Assembly: GCF_030272615.1 (NCBI RefSeq)
Contig: NC_081410.1
Span: forward strand, 187,510,119 to 187,574,118
Direction: 5' to 3'
Length of the DNA: 64,000 nt
Source of the DNA: Cryptomeria japonica
Lineage: Eukaryota > Streptophyta > Pinopsida > Cupressales > Cupressaceae
The notes beneath the pieces were generated by a model that was not told where the DNA came from, did no database searches, and saw only the letters and a program-made list of their open reading frames with translations. The position numbers and the translations under genes are program-made. The stretch's first letter is position 1. Each line of letters begins with the position of its first letter. Positions 58,786 to 64,000 of this stretch are shown piece after piece.

Positions 58786-61138
58786 ACGGTGCAGTTTATC
58801 GCATCGTTTCAAAGAAAGAAAAATAGGTGTGAAGAAATGCCCCATAAAATGTAAATTTAATGGGTGGTATGCCCCCTCGAGAGATGGGCCGAATTTTTTT
58901 GAAAAATCGGGCGATCTCTCGAAAAAGAATGAAAAGCGGAGGGGAGGTAGAATAGAAGAAATTAGAACTAATGATGAAAGAATGGGAGAAAATGGAGTGA
59001 ATATGAAGAAACAACAAGCCAACGAGTACCCTGAGGTCATGCAAGAGATACATAGCAGATGTAGTGTGGGGTTTTGATTGATGCTATACAATTGATCAAA
59101 ATTGGTTGGACAATCTGGTGCAATCGGTTTAATTGCCCCGGTCAAGTCAAAGCGTGACAGTTGATGTCAGTTGGTCGCTTGAACATGATAAAGTCTGAGT
59201 AAGTGAATCAAAGTGACCTGATGGTGACTTAGACAATTGATGTAATTGCCCGATGAAGTCAAGGTATATGAAGCAAAATACTCATTGAGACGTAGACAAT
59301 TGATGTAATTGTCCGTTGGATTGTGTTTGATTGGTTTGATCAATTGATAGTGTGTGCATGTGATGGATGGTTGTGGGGAATCATGGCAACCCCGTTGAGA
59401 CTAGGTCATTATGATAAATGCCTGATGTAGTCTAGGATTACCATAATCGATTACCTGTTGAGACCCGAAGATACTTGATCAGAGTATCTGTTGATAGTCT
59501 AGGTGTGTGGGAGTCGATGTATCTGTGTAGATAGAGTAACTGGCTTGACTTATTGGATGACTTAGGATAGGAAGCGATGAAGGGATTAGGATGATGTTGA
59601 TGATCAAGATAGGGAGGGTGAGGGGGGATTTGATGTTAGATAGAAGATATGGAGGACTAGGATCGAGTCCTATGGAAGAAGATGAGTAAAATAGAGTATG
59701 CATTATTATGACTACATATGCATGATATGCAGCTATTATGAATGTATGGATGGATGGAATGCAACGAAATGCAATATATACAGATGAGATGGAATGATGA
59801 TCCATGGTGCTTTATTTTTCATCATTGAGCTTTAAAATGTTGTAAGAAAATACAAGCAACTTGACATAAAGATTCAAGATGACCAGAGTATTTCTTACAT
59901 GGATTTTGATATAGCAAGTTAATACAAGCAACTTGATATAATGGATCAAGTTGACCAGAGTATTGCTTGCGGAACAGATAAGGATTATCTCCTTTCATGC
60001 ATGACTTGGAACGTCCTCCTTGATCTTAGGCTGATCATATCCTGAGACAAGTGCATACCGTAATAAGAGATAAAACCTTTATCCAAATTGGATGAGGAGG
60101 AACCAAAGAATGAGCATTGTACCTGTAAACAAACAATATATACATAAAGAATAAAGAATATGGATCCTTGGTAATGGTTCATGCTCATATGGTCGAGATA
60201 TACGCTGTAGTCAGCAAGCCGTAGTGATCTATGACTGCATTTGGCATAAGATCACGTAGCTTGGTGAACTTCCCACGTAGACACCATTAGTACATGCCCC
60301 AGAACTTCATCGGAAATAATGCACAAACGATACAAAACAATGTTGAAAAGATCCCGATACAGATAAACAAATGAATTACTCACAAATCAACCAAGTATTT
60401 GACAGCCTAACAGAATTTTCTTGTCAAAGAAAACATCATCTTGTCTTTGTTTTGGTAAGGAAGGATGCATCCTTGTTTTAAAGACAGTTTTGGATTGTTG
60501 ATGTGGATTGTGTGGTTGTTTGGTAAATGGTCATTGTGTGAGTAGTTTGTCGCAATGTTTGTTTTGGTATCTGCATGGATGAGTATGTACAAGGTGTTGC
60601 CATGTTTTTGTGTGATTTTTCAATGGTTTTGTCGATGTTTTTGGATTTTGAATTGTTTTGAATGTTTTTGGTATTTTTGCGAGATATTTTTGAATGTTTT
60701 TGGATTTTTGATGATTGTTTGAATGAAGAACTTAATGAATCATAAGACAATGTAGAATCCACTTCCATCAATAGGTTAAAGGCATTGCCCCCAGTTTTAG
60801 ACATGACTATGAAAAAGCGGGATGCAAGATGTATGGAGTACTATCATAATTGCAGAGGAATAACAAGCCATGGTTGATGGATGGATGGATGTATGTATGA
60901 AGTAGATGTGATCGCCACAAGTCTGAAAGATAATGGAGCCATAGCCTTTACGAGTGGCGCCTGTTTGCCAGGTTTTCACCATCGTTCTTACCCAAGGTGC
61001 CACTGGAGTGGTTGTTCACCGTTTGGATGCATGATTTTTCTTTACTTTTTTGAATGTTTTTATATTTTCTTCAGGACATTTTTCTGAATGTTTTTTGGTA
61101 TTTTCTGATAGGCAGGGGAGCCTAATGCTCTGTACAGC
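58786..61138 (-). other. Non-coding 3' region of element H
   Basis: About 2.3 kb between the pol stop and the polypurine tract, without a convincing gene. A block at 58870 (ATGCCCCCTCGAGAGATGGGCC) and the GGCGCCTGTTTGCCAGG block at 60957 are shared with E. The latter lies in an inverted repeat, AGTGGCGCC..GGTGCCACT (60953-61013). Long 3' untranslated regions are common in Tat-type elements. Confidence 0.6.
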
Positions 61139-64000
61139 TTATGTGTAAAACCGTTTGAGGTGCATGCTGTTGATTGGATCTGCGAGCGGTTCTCCGTCTG
61201 ATGTAGCCAACTGATATGCCCCGGACCCAAATACAGCAGTGACAACATATGGGCCTAGCCAATTTGATTCAAACTTGCCTTGATTTTCTCTGTTTGGTTG
61301 GTTGCGAGGATTCTCTCGAAGAACAAGATCACCTACCTCAAATGTACGAGGTCTAACTCGGTGATTGTAGCTTCTACTCATGCGCTGCTGATAGGCTTTG
61401 AGATGGTTGTATGCAGCTTGTCGCTTCTCATCAAGTAGCTCCAAGTCCTGAAGGCGTGAGACTCTGTATGCGTCATCATCAATGAGATTGTGCAAGGAAA
61501 CCCTTAATGATGGTATCTCGACCTCAATAGGCAAGATAGCTTCTGCACCATAGACCAATGAATAAGGAGTTGCACCTGTAGGGGTTCGAATGCTAGTTCG
61601 ATATGCCCATAGCGCTGGATTCAATTGAACATGCCAATCACGACCGGCATCATTGACTGTCTTCTTTAGGATCCTCAATATGTTTTTATTGGATGCTTCG
61701 GCCTGACCATTGCCTTGTGGGTAATAGGGAGTGGAAAAGCGGTGTTGGATATGAAATTTCTCACAAAGCTCACGGACATCCTGATTTTTGAAAGGAAGAC
61801 CGTTATCTGTGACAATGGACATGGGCACACCATACCGACAGATGATGTAATTGAGGATGAATGAGGCGATCTGCTTGCCGGTGACTTGGGTAAGTGGAAC
61901 AGCTTCGATCCACTTGGTGAAATATTCGGTGGCGGTAATAATGAATTTATGGCCATTGGATGAAGATGGATGGATTTTACCCACAAGATCAAGACCCCAT
62001 TGACAAAAAGGCCATGGTGTTGTGATTGGTTGCAGTTCTTGAGCTGGTGCATGTATTAGGTCGCCATGAACTTGACATTTTTTGCACTTCCTAACAAAGT
62101 AGTAGGAATCCTTTTCCATAGATGGCCAATAGTATCCAGCTCGCATGATCTTCTTGGCTAGTGATGGACCACTTGAGTGAGTCCCGCAAATTCCTTCATG
62201 TACCTCTTCCAAAGCCTTTGTTATCTCACCTTGTTCTAGACATCGAAGGAGAGTACCATCAAGACTGCATCGGTATAGGGTTTCGGCAATAATGGTATAT
62301 CGAGCAGTTTGGCGAATGAAGGTTTTACGTTGGTTATTTGATTGGTTGGGAGGAAGGGTGTGATCGCGGAGATAGGTGTAGAACTCACCGTACCATGGGG
62401 ATTCAGAACCAACAAGGCAACATATCATTTCAGATTCGGGGATATCATAAGCGGGAATCCAAAGTTGTTCTACCAAGAACTCGTAGCGTGTTGAATTCTG
62501 TGGAAGATCTAGTAGAGATGCGATGGTAGCCATGGCGTCAGCAGCTCGATTCTAATCTCTTGGTATCTGCTCAAAAGTGATAGTAGTAAATGATGTCTTT
62601 AGACTGTCCACCATTTGCTTGTATGGCATGAGTTTATCATCTTTGGTCTGATATTCATTAGTTGCTTGTCGAATGACCAGTTGTGAGTCGCCATATACTT
62701 GTAGTTCTTGTAATTTCCATTGTACGGCTAACCTGAGTCCTGTGATCAAGGCCTCATACTCTGCTATGTTGTTTGTGCATGGAAATGTGAGCCTGTAAGA
62801 CTTCGGGATGCTATCACCTTGAGGTGTGATAAACAGAATGCCTGCCCCCGAGCCGTGCCTAGTGTATGAACCATCAAAGTATAATTTCCATGACTGTGCT
62901 TCTGTAATCATGAATATCTCTTCATCTGGAAAATTGGGAATGAGAGGATGATCACCTATGAGAGGTGCATTGGCCAACTGATCTGCAATAACCTGACCTT
63001 TGATAGCTTTACGGTCCACATACTCAATATCAAATTCACTTAGAATCATCACCCATTTGGCTAAGCGACCTGTCAATGCTGCTTTGCTAAGTAAATACTT
63101 GAGTGGATCAATCTTTGCAATGAGTTGCACCTTGTGTGTTAACAGATAGTGCCTCAGTTTAGTGGCTGCCAAGATTACTGCTAGGCAAGCTCGCTCAATA
63201 GGTGTGTAATTGAGTTCATAGCCCACAAGTGTGCGAGAGATGTAGTAAATAGCACACTCTTTTCCTTCTGCATTATGTTGTGCCAGTAGTACACCCAATG
63301 CTGTACTTGTTGCTGAGATATAGAGCAATAATGGTCTACTTGGATCTGGTGGCATCAGCAATGGTGGATTCATGAGATAGTCTTTAAGCGCCTGAAATGC
63401 TTGCTGGCATCTGTCATCCCACTGAAAGCGGATGTTCTTGTGTAGCAGGTGTGTGAATGGGTGACACTTATCAGCCAATTGTGCAATGAATCTGCGGATA
63501 GATTGAAGCCGTCCTTGTAGTGTTCTTAGCTGACTGATATTCTTTGGAGGTGGCATGTCCATTATTGCCTTAACCTTTGCTGGATCGACCTCAATACCTT
63601 TGCTTGAGACAATGTATCCTAGAAGCTTCCCGGAGGTCACTCCGAAGACACATTTCTTTGGGTTGAGTCGAACATGGTACTGTTCCAGTCTATCAAAGAT
63701 TTTATCTAAGATGTGAAGATGTCCTTCTCTAGTAAGTGATTTTGCTAGTAAATCATCCACATAATCTTCCATTATAGTATGCATCATGTCATGGAAGATG
63801 GTGGTCATTGCTCTTTGATAGGTCGCTCCTGCATTCTTTAGACCAAAAGGCATTACATTCCAGCAGTATGTGCCCCATGGACATGTGAAGGCTGTCTTAT
63901 GTTGGTCCTCTGGTGCGATCTTTATTTGATTGTATCCCGAAAAGCCATCCATGAGTGAAAGCATGGCATGTCCTGCTGTCAAATCTACTATGATGTTGAT
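61139..64000 (-). pseudogene. pol: Tat-type Gypsy pol of element H, one stop, edge-truncated
   Basis: The reading frame is open from the window edge to 61139 except for one TAG at 62552-62554, at a former Gln codon. Domains in order: RT (LMDGFSGYNQI, YVDDLLAKS), with its N-terminus outside the window; the RT-linked RNase H (LYISATSTALGVLLAQ to VDRKAIKGQVIADQ); a second RNase H (YFDGSYTRHGSGAG, NNIAEYEALITGL, VYGDSQLV); the integrase zinc finger (HEGICGTHSSG, CKKCQVHGD); and the integrase core with Asp in WGLDLVG, Asp in TDNG and Glu in GQAEASN. The end reads FEVGDLVLRE and GPYVVTAVFGSGAYQL. The second RNase H places it in the Tat/Ogre branch of plant Gypsy. It is the best-preserved enzyme set in the window. 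Confidence 0.93.

Noticed and set aside
60953-60985. TGGCGCC as a second primer binding site
   Set aside because: It lies on the strand opposite to transcription and downstream of pol, not next to a 5' LTR.

Overview
This window looks like nuclear intergenic DNA from a large-genome seed plant. A conifer or other gymnosperm is my best guess, but no species marker is visible. I recognise no ordinary host gene, no tRNA or rRNA gene and no prokaryotic feature. Almost every coding trace belongs to LTR retrotransposons, most of them on the minus strand and most nested in one another. The Copia elements share the plant initiator-Met-tRNA primer site TGGTATCAGAGC. The Gypsy element at the right end carries a second RNase H, the mark of the Tat/Ogre group.

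Layout, left to right. (A) 1-5563, plus strand: a Copia element whose 5' LTR lies outside the window, with gag-pol to 3862 and a 3' LTR at 4065-5563. 5564-7284, minus strand: a broken Gln/Pro-rich reading frame of an older 'host' element (F). (C) 7285-20174, minus: a Copia element split by (E) 9752-15828, minus, a Gypsy-type non-autonomous element with a 5 bp target duplication. (D) 20592-27334, minus: a complete-length 6.7 kb Copia element with a perfect TTTAT duplication. 27335-28859: low-complexity and tandem-repeat remnants of the host sequence. (B) 28865-39709, minus: a Copia element related to A, whose 3' LTR is split by (K) 29022-32567, minus, a 3.5 kb element with gag plus only the first part of a protease.

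The right third is older and AT-rich. 39715-43049 holds a leader and LTR on the minus strand (probably the 5' end of F). 43893-45960 is a Copia fragment (J). (G) 47339-49835, plus, is a compact 2.5 kb LTR element with an unrecognised broken ORF. 50682-53530 is an LTR plus leader on the plus strand (I), of the same family as F. 53531-57000 has two diverged LTR-like copies, a TA microsatellite and a strikingly regular palindrome array. (H) about 57000-64000, minus, is the 3' part of a Tat-type Gypsy with an almost intact pol (RT, RNase H, second RNase H, integrase), cut by the window edge.

How the parts relate. E and H share the region between pol and the 3' LTR, so H-type elements could have mobilised E in trans. 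A/B and C/D are pairs of related Copia families. The insertion order readable from target duplications is: F-type host first, then A, B, C and D into it, then K into B and E into C. Coding decay in A and B is dominated by TAG codons at former CAG or CTGG sites, as expected from deamination of CHG-methylated cytosine in silenced plant transposons.
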